Shown: in pieces, positions 8,597-15,781 of the stretch | Position numbering within the stretch: the first letter of the stretch is position 1 | How the letters are laid out: each line of letters opens with the position of its first letter | Notes under the pieces: generated by a model | Told to the model about the DNA's origin: nothing | Databases searched by the model: none | Seen by the model: the letters and a program-made list of their open reading frames with translations, nothing else | Made by a program: the position numbers and the translations under genes | Source of the DNA: a bacterium UBP4_UBA6127 | Lineage (GTDB): Bacteria > UBP4 > UBA4092 | Assembly: GCA_002428325.1 (NCBI GenBank) | Contig: DIVR01000062.1 | Coordinates: 3,898 to 30,031 of the forward strand | DNA: 26,134 nucleotides | Reading direction: 5' to 3'

Positions 8597-9736
8597 TTAC
8601 TGATTTTGTTCCAAATATTCCAAGGCCGCTTTAACTCCAGTGCCAAGATTCAGTTTATAGCCCATATCACTGAGAGAAAGCTCCACAGCAGAAAGAGCAG
8701 TCGTAACATCAAAGGTCGAGGCATAACCCATCTGGGCAATCCGGATAATCTTACCGGTTACATCGCCCTGCCCTCCGGCAGCGGTCACCCCGAATTTATC
8801 TCGAAGTACCTTTAACCAAGCCTTTCCATCAATTCCTTCAGGGGCACAGATAGCAGTCAGAGTCGGACCGAAATCCTTGGTATAGATCTGCAATCCCAGA
8901 GCTTTCACCCCGGCCCTCATGGCTGAGGCCAAACGGGCATGCCGTTTCCAGACATTTTCAATTCCTTCTTCTCGAATCATCTTCAAGGCCGCCTGGAGCC
9001 CAAAGGTAGTTGTTATGGCAGGTGTGAATGGAGTGGTATCTTTTTCCAGGTTTTTCAAGGCTTTTTGCCAAGAAAGATAAAACTTGGGAAGTTTGGATTC
9101 TTTGCTGAGAGCCACCGCTCTATCACTGACAGCGGCAAAAGCCAATCCCGGAGGGGTCATTAAAGCTTTCTGAGAACCGCCGACCACCACATCAATTTCC
9201 CATTCATCCATTTTCAAGGGTGTGGTTAACAGACCACTGATTGCATCCACCACTAAGACTGCTTTTGATTTTTTCACAACCTCGGCAATAGCTTTAATAT
9301 CAGCTACCGCACCAGTAGAAGATTCACACAAGGTGGTATAAACTGCTTTTATATCTGGATTCTTCTGAAGAGCGGCTTCAATCTGTTCCGGCTTAACAGC
9401 ATATCCCCACTCTACTTCCAGGACAATCGGGTCTAACCCATAAGCTTTGGCAATATCCGCCCAACGTTCCCCGAATTTACCGCCAACCACCGCCAACATC
9501 TTGTCCCCAGGGGAAAGAAGGTTTACTACCGCTGATTCCATGGCTCCTGATCCGGAACTGGAGAAGGTCATAACCGGATTCCGGGTCTGGAATACATATT
9601 GAAGCCCTTCATTCACTTCTTTAAAGATAGGAGTATATTCCGGTGAACGGTGATGAATAATCGGCTGGGCCATCGCCAGGAGAACTTGAGGGGGGACATC
9701 TACAGGTCCCGGAGTCACTATATATTTCTTCTTCAT
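8597..9736 (-). CDS. Class V aminotransferase (serine-pyruvate / alanine-glyoxylate type)
   Basis: This is a PLP-dependent fold type I enzyme of 379 residues. Family signs are TPGPVDVPP at the N-terminus, SGSGAMES for phosphate binding, VVDAISGL with the PLP aspartate (Asp164), and GSQKALMTPPG with the Schiff-base lysine (Lys190). The start is the ATG at 9736, seven bases after AAGGG; an upstream in-frame ATG at 9784 adds 16 residues unlike the family. It is the first gene of the operon that ends with serA. Family members are often called serine-glyoxylate, alanine-glyoxylate or soluble hydrogenase 42 kDa subunit. Given serA in the operon, my inference is a role as phosphoserine aminotransferase, or in glycine-serine exchange. 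Confidence 0.93.
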   Translation of the reverse strand: MKKKYIVTPGPVDVPPQVLLAMAQPIIHHRSPEYTPIFKEVNEGLQYVFQTRNPVMTFSSSGSGAMESAVVNLLSPGDKMLAVVGGKFGERWADIAKAYGLDPIVLEVEWGYAVKPEQIEAALQKNPDIKAVYTTLCESSTGAVADIKAIAEVVKKSKAVLVVDAISGLLTTPLKMDEWEIDVVVGGSQKALMTPPGLAFAAVSDRAVALSKESKLPKFYLSWQKALKNLEKDTTPFTPAITTTFGLQAALKMIREEGIENVWKRHARLASAMRAGVKALGLQIYTKDFGPTLTAICAPEGIDGKAWLKVLRDKFGVTAAGGQGDVTGKIIRIAQMGYASTFDVTTALSAVELSLSDMGYKLNLGTGVKAALEYLEQNQ

Positions 9737-9821
9737 AAGATTCCCTTCGTGAGTTGGAGTGAAAAGGTCTGATATTATCCCCAATAGGCATCAATCCTAT
9801 TTATGGACTTACCTTTTTAAT

Positions 9822-9850
9822 ATTTTACCTGCGTAGAGACTAATATTCAA
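9822..9850 (-). promoter_or_regulatory. Promoter of aminotransferase-AlkD-serA operon
   Basis: On the minus strand TTGAAT and TAAAAT are separated by exactly 17 bases, close to the sigma70 consensus. The predicted transcript would start near 9815, giving a leader of about 80 bases before the ATG at 9736. Confidence 0.7.
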
Positions 9851-9901
9851 GATAAACCCTCGCAGACAGTTCTCCCGGTAACCTGGTTTTTAAGCAAAGA
9901 T

Positions 9902-10273
9902 TTAATCTTCAAAGTAGGAAACCATACAGGTATCGGTCTCCCAGAGATTGACCCGGTAAACTTTTGCATTTTCATCTTTTAGCCGGGAATTTAATTCCCG
10001 GTATATCCAGCTGGCGATATTCTCAGCGCTGGGATTGATCTCTTTAAAAAAAGACTTATCATTTAAGTTATAATGGTCCAGCTGGGAAATCACTTCATTC
10101 ACCCTGGATTTCAAAATTTTAAAATCTATCCCCATCCCCAGAGCATCCAGGCCCTGGCATCGGCATACCACTTCCAAGCCATAATTATGGCCATGAAGCC
10201 GCTCACAATCCCCCGGATAATCCCTTAATTGATGGGCTGAAGAAAAATGGCTTTTGATGGATATCTCATACAT
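9902..10273 (-). CDS. queD: 6-carboxytetrahydropterin synthase / PTPS family
   Basis: Family members convert 7,8-dihydroneopterin triphosphate; QueD makes 6-carboxy-tetrahydropterin for queuosine and other deazapurines. The 123-residue length is typical. All key residues are visible: zinc ligands His14, His27 and His29 (FSSAH, LHGHNY), catalytic Cys23 (CERLHGH), the Asp66-His67 pair (QLDHYNLND), PSAENIA, and Glu112 (WETDT). The ribosome site GGAG is about 10 bases before the ATG. It is flanked by unrelated operons and no other queuosine gene is visible, so a folate-bypass PTPS role cannot be excluded. The Cys23/Glu112 pattern favours QueD. Confidence 0.92.
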   Translation of the reverse strand: MYEISIKSHFSSAHQLRDYPGDCERLHGHNYGLEVVCRCQGLDALGMGIDFKILKSRVNEVISQLDHYNLNDKSFFKEINPSAENIASWIYRELNSRLKDENAKVYRVNLWETDTCMVSYFED

Positions 10274-10316
10274 ATAAATACGTCTCCTTTATGATTTCCT
10301 ACTACCATTCTATATG

Positions 10317-10347
10317 AAAAAGCCAGTCCCCAAAATCCGGACTGGCC
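10317..10347 (-). terminator. Intrinsic terminator after pseudopilin operon
   Basis: On the minus strand GCCAGTCC and GGACTGGC pair around an 8-10 base loop and are followed by TTTTT. It lies just past the stop of the PilX-like gene and separates that operon from the downstream queD. Confidence 0.88.
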
Positions 10348-10389
10348 TGAAAGAAATATTTCTTATCCTACTGTATGAAATAAATATCG

Positions 10390-11667
10390 TTACTGAAAAT
10401 ATGCATTTTTCCAATAAATCATTTGGAAACTGGTATTCCCTGCCTTTAGATAGTTTGGCGGCTGAACAAATTTCAACCGATTATCATATTCCCAATGCTG
10501 GGAATTAGTATATCCCCTTGTTGAATTGCTATTTCTAAAAGCTCCTAGCTGTTTCTGAGCAATGGAACCATAAACAGTTAAATTAGAACGTCTTCTGGCT
10601 ATTTCACCTTTAAAAGAACCATTGGTAGACATGATTTGAGCATCGATTCTTGTATTATCTGGCGCAATAGAATCCAGTAAAACAATATCCTTCTTGGAAA
10701 TCAAACCCAAAATATCATCACTATTAGCGCTTTCATCCAAATAAACCAGATTGTCAGTAATATACATGCCATTATTGGAAACGATCGTCACCTGACCATT
10801 CAATGTTCCCGAAAGGTAGATGTCATGGTCATTTACATAAATCATTTTATTGCTGGTTGTAGAATTAAAGTAATAATTATAGGTCGTTGTCTTGGAACCG
10901 GATTTATAAGTAACTGTCATATAAGTGGTGTTTATATCTATCGTCACATCTCCACTGGGCTGAATATACAACCCTCCATTTTGAGCCAGATTCTTAAGAG
11001 TTACAAAATCATTCACATCCGGCAGAGAAATAGGAGATACTTTTGTCAGAACCCCATCTTGAAAAATCGGTCTGGAACCTTTAGTGGTAGATACTGTCTG
11101 AGTTGTTGTAACCAGTTTCTGGAAGACAGGAGTCCCTGTTACATTAATATAATCATTAGCATGAACCTTCCCCTTTACAATATCTTCAGACCCGAAGTAG
11201 ATGCCGGTCGTTTTATCCATTAAAAACAAATAATCCCCATATCCACCCTTACGCAACATCACTTGAATGGATGCTCTGGAAAATGAATTCATCATTTGCC
11301 CAATGGAATTGACCTTGTAGATTAAATAACCATAGCTGTTTATCGTGGAATTGACATCCACGGTAAAAGACCCCACGGTTTCGGTGCTGTGTATAAGGTA
11401 ATAAGGAGCTGTAGTTCCAGACCATTCCCCATCTGATGCACTTAGCTGATTTTGGGCATATTGGACCCCGGCATCCGCCAGATAAAAAGCAGAGACTCTC
11501 TTTTCCTGATTCCCGGATATCAGCAAGTTCAAGACAATTACATTAAAAAAGGGAACCACGATAACTGCCAACATCAACATAAACAGAACCGTTATAAACA
11601 AAGCAAACCCTTTTTGATTCTTAGTTAAGCGAATTTTTTGTAGCTTTTTCATTTTAATCACCTTCAT
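10390..11667 (-). CDS. PilX/GspK-like pilus assembly protein with DUF4900-like body
   Basis: The 425-residue product begins with a charged leader, then KGFALFITVLFMLMLAVIVV, a prepilin-type hydrophobic N-helix that lacks the usual Glu at +5, as in PilX and GspK proteins. Next comes FYLADAGVQYAQNQL, the typical PilX-like ADAG region. The body contains GKVHANDYINVTGTP, which resembles DUF4900 proteins, and a Ser/Thr/Asn-rich beta region. The ATG overlaps the preceding stop (TGATG), so translation is probably coupled. A second ATG at 11652 has an equally good AAGGTGA site and would give a 15-residue leader. It is probably inserted in the inner membrane and then placed at the tip of a type IV pilus or type II secretion pseudopilus. 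Confidence 0.85.
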   Translation of the reverse strand: MKVIKMKKLQKIRLTKNQKGFALFITVLFMLMLAVIVVPFFNVIVLNLLISGNQEKRVSAFYLADAGVQYAQNQLSASDGEWSGTTAPYYLIHSTETVGSFTVDVNSTINSYGYLIYKVNSIGQMMNSFSRASIQVMLRKGGYGDYLFLMDKTTGIYFGSEDIVKGKVHANDYINVTGTPVFQKLVTTTQTVSTTKGSRPIFQDGVLTKVSPISLPDVNDFVTLKNLAQNGGLYIQPSGDVTIDINTTYMTVTYKSGSKTTTYNYYFNSTTSNKMIYVNDHDIYLSGTLNGQVTIVSNNGMYITDNLVYLDESANSDDILGLISKKDIVLLDSIAPDNTRIDAQIMSTNGSFKGEIARRRSNLTVYGSIAQKQLGAFRNSNSTRGYTNSQHWEYDNRLKFVQPPNYLKAGNTSFQMIYWKNAYFQ

Positions 11668-12236
11668 CAGGGGGTCCTGATCCTGATATTACTTTCAAGA
11701 GATAAATGGTAGGTTTCCCCATCAATTGTGGTGTTGCAAGAGATAGTAATACTATACATTCGAGTACTATAAAGGTTGTTAGGCATCTGATAGGGACTAG
11801 TAGTATCATCCAGAAAATGAGAGATTTGAACATTGGTAATATTATTGGCAATAACCTGCTGGTCACTGCCATTTACAGTCCGAATGAGATTATTATTGTT
11901 CAGATAATATCGGGTTGTTTGAACAGAAGGACTATCCGGATTAAATGGCTGAGAAGGTTTGGTGAATTCCATAAAGTTAGTATTGGATTGGGTATTGGCA
12001 GGACTTATCACCGGCTGATCTGATGAATAACTGGTGGCCTCTCTCATTTCCATGACCATCCAATCCAACCCTATCCTCAAGTTTTGCTCCAGTTCGACAC
12101 GAGTATCCGAAAGATGCCAGGCCTTCACTGTTGAATCAAGAGTAGCATACAAAACAAGAGTCAGAAGGCTCAAAAGACTCATTGAAATAATCACTTCAGT
12201 TAAAGTAAAGCCCTTATTGGGTAAAGAGACTCTCAT
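11667..12236 (-). CDS. PilW/GspJ-like minor pseudopilin
   Basis: The 189-residue product has a short leader followed by KGFTLTEVIISMSLLSLLTL, a full prepilin peptidase motif with Glu at +5 and a hydrophobic helix. The globular part is beta-rich, with the LRIGLDWMVMEMREA segment typical of PilW/GspJ proteins. The GAGG ribosome site five bases before the ATG overlaps the end of the preceding gene. Its stop overlaps the start of the PilX-like gene by one base. Gene order H-I-J-K-like matches minor pseudopilin clusters, which prime assembly of pili or pseudopili in the inner membrane. Confidence 0.9.
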   Translation of the reverse strand: MRVSLPNKGFTLTEVIISMSLLSLLTLVLYATLDSTVKAWHLSDTRVELEQNLRIGLDWMVMEMREATSYSSDQPVISPANTQSNTNFMEFTKPSQPFNPDSPSVQTTRYYLNNNNLIRTVNGSDQQVIANNITNVQISHFLDDTTSPYQMPNNLYSTRMYSITISCNTTIDGETYHLSLESNIRIRTP

Positions 12237-12244
12237 ATATGCCT

Positions 12245-12694
12245 CTATTCAGGCCGGGTGCGTAGAGTGGATAACAAAATATTCGTTTCACCTCCACGGC
12301 CCTTCCAAAAAACTCGAACATTAATTTGTTTTAAATTTGAACCTAACGGAGCAGGCGAAGTTGCCACATAGATATTACTTTTAAATCGAGTTGTATCCCC
12401 CATGTAGGAACATACCCTGCGGACATTGACAGCATCCCGTCGCCCATCTTCTAAAGAATCATAATCTGAATGAATTAGTTCTTCTACAAGCTTCTGTCCG
12501 ATTGCCGTAGCATCGGTTGCATCTTCAGACGATTTCAACATACTGATTCCAACAGCCAGGGAAGAGAGGACGGTCCCCATCACCAATACTCCCAAGAAAG
12601 TGGCTACCATGATTTCAACCAAGGTCATTCCCTGGTTATGAGATTCTTCCTTTTTATATTTTAAAAGTTTTATGTTGAATAAATCCCCGCTCAT
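12245..12694 (-). CDS. PilV/GspI-like minor pseudopilin
   Basis: The product has 149 residues. The ATG at 12694 follows GAGG by 9 bases, directly after the stop of the GspH-like gene; a more upstream ATG (12724) lies inside that gene and has no ribosome site. The leader is long (about 24 residues), then QGMTLVEIMVATFLGVLVMG gives the cleavage motif, Glu+5 and the N-helix. The ATAIGQKLVEELI segment is typical of PilV/GspI proteins. It is the second gene of the four-gene pseudopilin operon and is probably cleaved by a prepilin peptidase encoded elsewhere. Confidence 0.9.
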   Translation of the reverse strand: MSGDLFNIKLLKYKKEESHNQGMTLVEIMVATFLGVLVMGTVLSSLAVGISMLKSSEDATDATAIGQKLVEELIHSDYDSLEDGRRDAVNVRRVCSYMGDTTRFKSNIYVATSPAPLGSNLKQINVRVFWKGRGGETNILLSTLRTRPE

Positions 12695-12707
12695 AATGAT
12701 TATCCTC

Positions 12708-13211
12708 TTATATATTCCACACATCCATGATAGTTACTTTACCCGTGGTGCCGTTCAGCTTAATGACTTTTATTTTCTGCCCATTATTCTGTACGATTTT
12801 AATCCGGCCTTCCTGTGTACTGGAACCATTCGTTCTAAATTGGACTGAATCATTGGAGTATTCAGTCAATGAGATGGTACATCCTTCCAATACAACCCTT
12901 TTGGCAACGACTTCTGAACCACTTACCCATTTAGACACTTTCACTGTATTTATCTTTTCAGGCAGGATTGGAGAACTGGACTGGGTATATATTTTCACTG
13001 AATAGGGATATTGTTCGGTGATAGTCATCTGTTGGGCCAGACGAATGACATTCGCTATTTCATCGGCAGCGCCATTAATTTGAAATGTCTTCTGCCATTT
13101 AGTGAAAATGGGATAGCTCACCAGCATCAGAACGGCCATGATGGAAATAACCATCATTATTTCTACAAATGTAAAACCTTTTTTAGCCATATTTTTTTTA
13201 ATCTCGCTCAT
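12708..13211 (-). CDS. GspH/FimT-like pseudopilin
   Basis: The 167-residue product has a 12-residue leader ending KKG, then FTFVEIMMVISIMAVLMLVS with Glu at +5. The globular part carries ADEIANVIRLAQQMTITEQYP, the conserved helix of GspH/FimT, followed by beta strands. An ATG at 13235 is open in frame but abuts the -10 box of the operon promoter, upstream of the predicted transcript start, so I place the start at 13211. The ribosome site for 13211 (AAGGA, 14 bases upstream) is not ideal. It is the first gene of the operon, and proteins of this class sit near the tip of pili or of the type II secretion pseudopilus. Confidence 0.88.
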   Translation of the reverse strand: MSEIKKNMAKKGFTFVEIMMVISIMAVLMLVSYPIFTKWQKTFQINGAADEIANVIRLAQQMTITEQYPYSVKIYTQSSSPILPEKINTVKVSKWVSGSEVVAKRVVLEGCTISLTEYSNDSVQFRTNGSSTQEGRIKIVQNNGQKIKVIKLNGTTGKVTIMDVWNI

Positions 13212-13235
13212 ATACTTAATTTCATTCCTTACCAT

Positions 13236-13264
13236 TTTCTATCATGAACGATACAGACTGTCAA
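13236..13264 (-). promoter_or_regulatory. Promoter of pseudopilin operon
   Basis: On the minus strand a perfect TTGACA (13259-13264) is followed after 17 bases by TAGAAA (13236-13241). The predicted transcript would start near 13229, which rules out the ATG at 13235 as the start of the first gene when this promoter is used. Confidence 0.75.
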
Positions 13265-13305
13265 GCTTATTGGGTAGCACAATCGGAATAATTCCTAAGA
13301 TTGGC

Positions 13306-13335
13306 TTGACAAAAGGGATGTTAGTAGAATAGATT
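13306..13335 (+). promoter_or_regulatory. Promoter of secreted Asp-box protein gene
   Basis: A perfect TTGACA (13306-13311) is followed after 18 bases by TAGATT (13330-13335). It points away from the pseudopilin promoter. The predicted leader before the ATG at 13482 is about 140 bases. Confidence 0.6.
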
Positions 13336-13481
13336 AGAGATAAAGGCGGGGTATGAAGTTAAACATCTCAATACTAAATTAAATGTATCGGGATAAATAT
13401 ATTACTGAGTTCGTTCCTGTTCCATGAGATTGTTTTCTGGGATATATCTTGGAAATCCAAACAAGAAAGGGGGCGATGATT

Positions 13482-15170
13482 ATGAATTTGAAATATATTA
13501 ACTTCTCTATCGCCCTGTTTTTTATGGGGATCCTGGCATGGGCACAGCCAGGAATCATGAGTCTCACCAGCGAATGGGAATCAACTGGTTTCAATAACGG
13601 GCGTCGGATGGTCAGGGATTCTAACGGGTATTTTCACGCTGTCTGGCATAGTCAAGCCATCGTCCCTTCAGCTCCTAAAGGAAGCGGAGGAAACATATTC
13701 TACGCTTATACGACAGTCAAGTCAGCAGAACCCCCATCCATGGCCAACTCTCAATACTGGTCCTCTCCCATCAACCTGACTCAGGCTTTGAGTTGGTATG
13801 ACAACCGCTACCCCTCCATGGCCATAGAATATGACACTTATGATGGCAGCTGGACCACCTTCAATACTATTCATGTGGTATGGCAAGCCATGACCGCCAG
13901 TGCCACCCTGGGAGACCGATATGAGATACAGTATGCTTCCATCACCGTAGCAAATCCTCCTGCACCTCCCCCTCTCTGGACAAGCACTCTGAATCTCTCA
14001 CAGACAACAACCGATTCTCTGGTCCCAGTTATAGCCATCAACCAGCAAGGCGCTTCACCCACGGACCAGAATATCCATGTCGTCTGGCAAGAAGAGGATA
14101 TTAATGACAATGGTGGTACTTTACCTGTGCCGGCAGAAGATGGATGGTTCAGCGATATTCTCTATACTCGCAGCACTAATGCGGGCCTTTCCTGGAGTGG
14201 TCCCAGTTCTGGCAGTGCCTGGGACAATATCAGCAATTCCACAACAAATTCTCAGATGCCAACCCTCTCCTGTATCCTGGACCAGTACACAGGAAATGCG
14301 GCCCAAACAGGAATCAATGAACTGGGATATAACTCCATCCAGGTCCATGTGGCATTCAATGAAGATTTTGGCTCAGGTATCCATGTCTACTATCTGCTCA
14401 GCCCCAATAACGGAGTCAGTTGGAATCCCAGGATTGATGTAACAGTTGCAACCTATGGCTCCCCTTCCAGTCAGGATGCTTATCCTAATATAGCTGTGGA
14501 TATGTTGGATAACCCCCATATCACCTTCATGAGAGACAGTATGATGCCTTTTGAACCATTCAGGACCGGTCCTCTCCAATATCAGCCAGGAGTGGATCCC
14601 AGCCAGCCTTTCTCATTCCCTGGTCCTCACGTGGGAATGTATGGTACGCTGCCCAATGGGATTGTCTATAGTTATTACACAGGCAGCGGCAGTTGGCTTA
14701 TGGAAGAGCTTACTGGAAATGACCGGGAATTTCCTACTGTAGCCCTGGACCGTTGGCAGCATGTCAATGTCAATTGGCAGGAATATATTGGTGCTCAAAT
14801 TGATTATGAGATCATGCGAATTACCAATTTGAACCTGACACCCCCCTCCTATCCTCTGTTGGTTCAGAATTATCAGGGATGGAGTACTCCTGTCAACGAT
14901 AGTATCGACAACTCCAATGATGACCTTTTCCCCAACTTGGCACATAAAAAAACTGCCATGTACTATTCTCCTGCTGAAGCAGCTACTGCCGGTTATGATG
15001 AGCTTTGGACCAAGATTCCGGGACATGGAGCCAGTGAAGCCACCTCAGGATTCCTCCCATTATGGGTCATACAGGATGGCAATATGACTTGGTTGAGTCC
15101 AACCCTGGTTCCTGTAGAACTAAGTGAATTTGAAGCAATTACAACACCGGAAGCAATCAAAAGGAATTAA
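13482..15170 (+). CDS. Secreted Asp-box (BNR) beta-propeller protein
   Basis: The product has 562 residues. The ATG at 13482 follows GGGGG by 8 bases and opens a clean signal peptide (MNLKYINFSIALFFMGILAWA, cleavage probably before QPG). The body has repeated strands of the form HVVWQ (FHAVWHSQ, IHVVWQAM, IHVVWQEE, VNVNWQEY) and Asp-box-like turns such as STNAGLSW and SPNNGVSW, as in sialidase-type propellers. No sialidase arginine triad can be assigned by eye. The C-terminus ends VPVELSEFEAITTPEAIKRN; VELS.F.A is a linker usually followed by a C-terminal sorting or FlgD-like domain in FCB-group proteins, but here the gene stops and a terminator follows. It is probably an exported or surface protein of unknown ligand. 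Confidence 0.85.
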   Translation: MNLKYINFSIALFFMGILAWAQPGIMSLTSEWESTGFNNGRRMVRDSNGYFHAVWHSQAIVPSAPKGSGGNIFYAYTTVKSAEPPSMANSQYWSSPINLTQALSWYDNRYPSMAIEYDTYDGSWTTFNTIHVVWQAMTASATLGDRYEIQYASITVANPPAPPPLWTSTLNLSQTTTDSLVPVIAINQQGASPTDQNIHVVWQEEDINDNGGTLPVPAEDGWFSDILYTRSTNAGLSWSGPSSGSAWDNISNSTTNSQMPTLSCILDQYTGNAAQTGINELGYNSIQVHVAFNEDFGSGIHVYYLLSPNNGVSWNPRIDVTVATYGSPSSQDAYPNIAVDMLDNPHITFMRDSMMPFEPFRTGPLQYQPGVDPSQPFSFPGPHVGMYGTLPNGIVYSYYTGSGSWLMEELTGNDREFPTVALDRWQHVNVNWQEYIGAQIDYEIMRITNLNLTPPSYPLLVQNYQGWSTPVNDSIDNSNDDLFPNLAHKKTAMYYSPAEAATAGYDELWTKIPGHGASEATSGFLPLWVIQDGNMTWLSPTLVPVELSEFEAITTPEAIKRN

Positions 15171-15200
15171 ATACAGTTTCCCTTAACTTTTCCTTACTTT

Positions 15201-15231
15201 CCCCTGCCAAACACTGACAGGGGATTTTTTT
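15201..15231 (+). terminator. Intrinsic terminator after Asp-box protein gene
   Basis: CCCCTG (15201-15206) pairs with CAGGGG (15218-15223) around an 11-base loop and is followed by a T tract at 15225-15231. Confidence 0.88.
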
Positions 15232-15715
15232 AAATAAGATTCTAATAAGAAATAACCTTAATTTACCATCTATATTTTCTTCTCATCTGGGGGAAGCTTG
15301 ATTTTAGGAACTGATACTTTTATAATGCCTAAGGTCTTCTTTTACTCTGTTAGGGTTCTTCTCAATATATGGATGATTTGAGTTAATTCAAATCCTTCTC
15401 TCCAGAAGGACTCAGAATAAGATAACCTTTTGACAGCTGTCAAAACACTTAAGAAACTACTTGGATTCCATATAGCTATTTTATTAAATTTCAATTAGTT
15501 ATATGCTCATATATCTAGCAGAATAAATTACCTCTTAATGTTATTTGCTCTTGAGTCCAAGCCCCCTATTCTGATATTAAATCAGTTTTTAGATAAGATT
15601 ATGTATATGATTCATGTTTTCAGCCTACAAAATAATAGTCTTAGGAAGATAGTTTAAGATTAGATATATAACTCTTTGTTTTACAATAAGATATGTTTTA
15701 TCAAAGCAATAAGAT
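15232..15715. other. AT-rich intergenic region without a gene
   Basis: No reading frame with a ribosome site and no tRNA- or riboswitch-like fold is apparent on either strand. The only clear structure is the 18-base palindrome at 15428-15445. Base composition is markedly more AT-rich than in the flanking genes. Confidence 0.6.
15428..15445. promoter_or_regulatory. 18-base perfect palindrome, operator-like
   Basis: TTTTGACAGCTGTCAAAA reads the same on both strands, with no spacer. It is the only such element in this gap. Its centre TGACAGCTGTCA resembles half-sites used by several helix-turn-helix dimers, but I cannot assign a regulator. It lies about 340 bases before the NrdD-like gene. Confidence 0.45.
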
Positions 15716-15744
15716 TTGACGCTGCAGGCCTGGCGTGGTAACGT
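15716..15744 (+). promoter_or_regulatory. Possible promoter of the NrdD-like gene
   Basis: TTGACG and TAACGT are separated by 17 bases. The -35 box is good; the -10 box keeps only the three most conserved positions. A transcript from here would start about 30 bases before the ATG. Confidence 0.4.
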
Positions 15745-15781
15745 ATCAAATCAAACATCCTGAATTTTCAATAAAGGTCGT

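Noticed and set aside
14613..15026. 137-residue minus-strand frame inside the Asp-box protein gene
   Set aside because: It is antisense to a gene with signal peptide and repeats, and has no independent support.
13482..15170. Sialidase activity for the Asp-box protein
   Set aside because: Asp-boxes are structural and occur in many propellers; the arginine triad and catalytic residues of sialidases cannot be identified.
15232..15715. tRNA, riboswitch or small RNA in the long gap
   Set aside because: No cloverleaf, TPsiC-like sequence or known riboswitch core could be found by eye; only the palindrome stands out.
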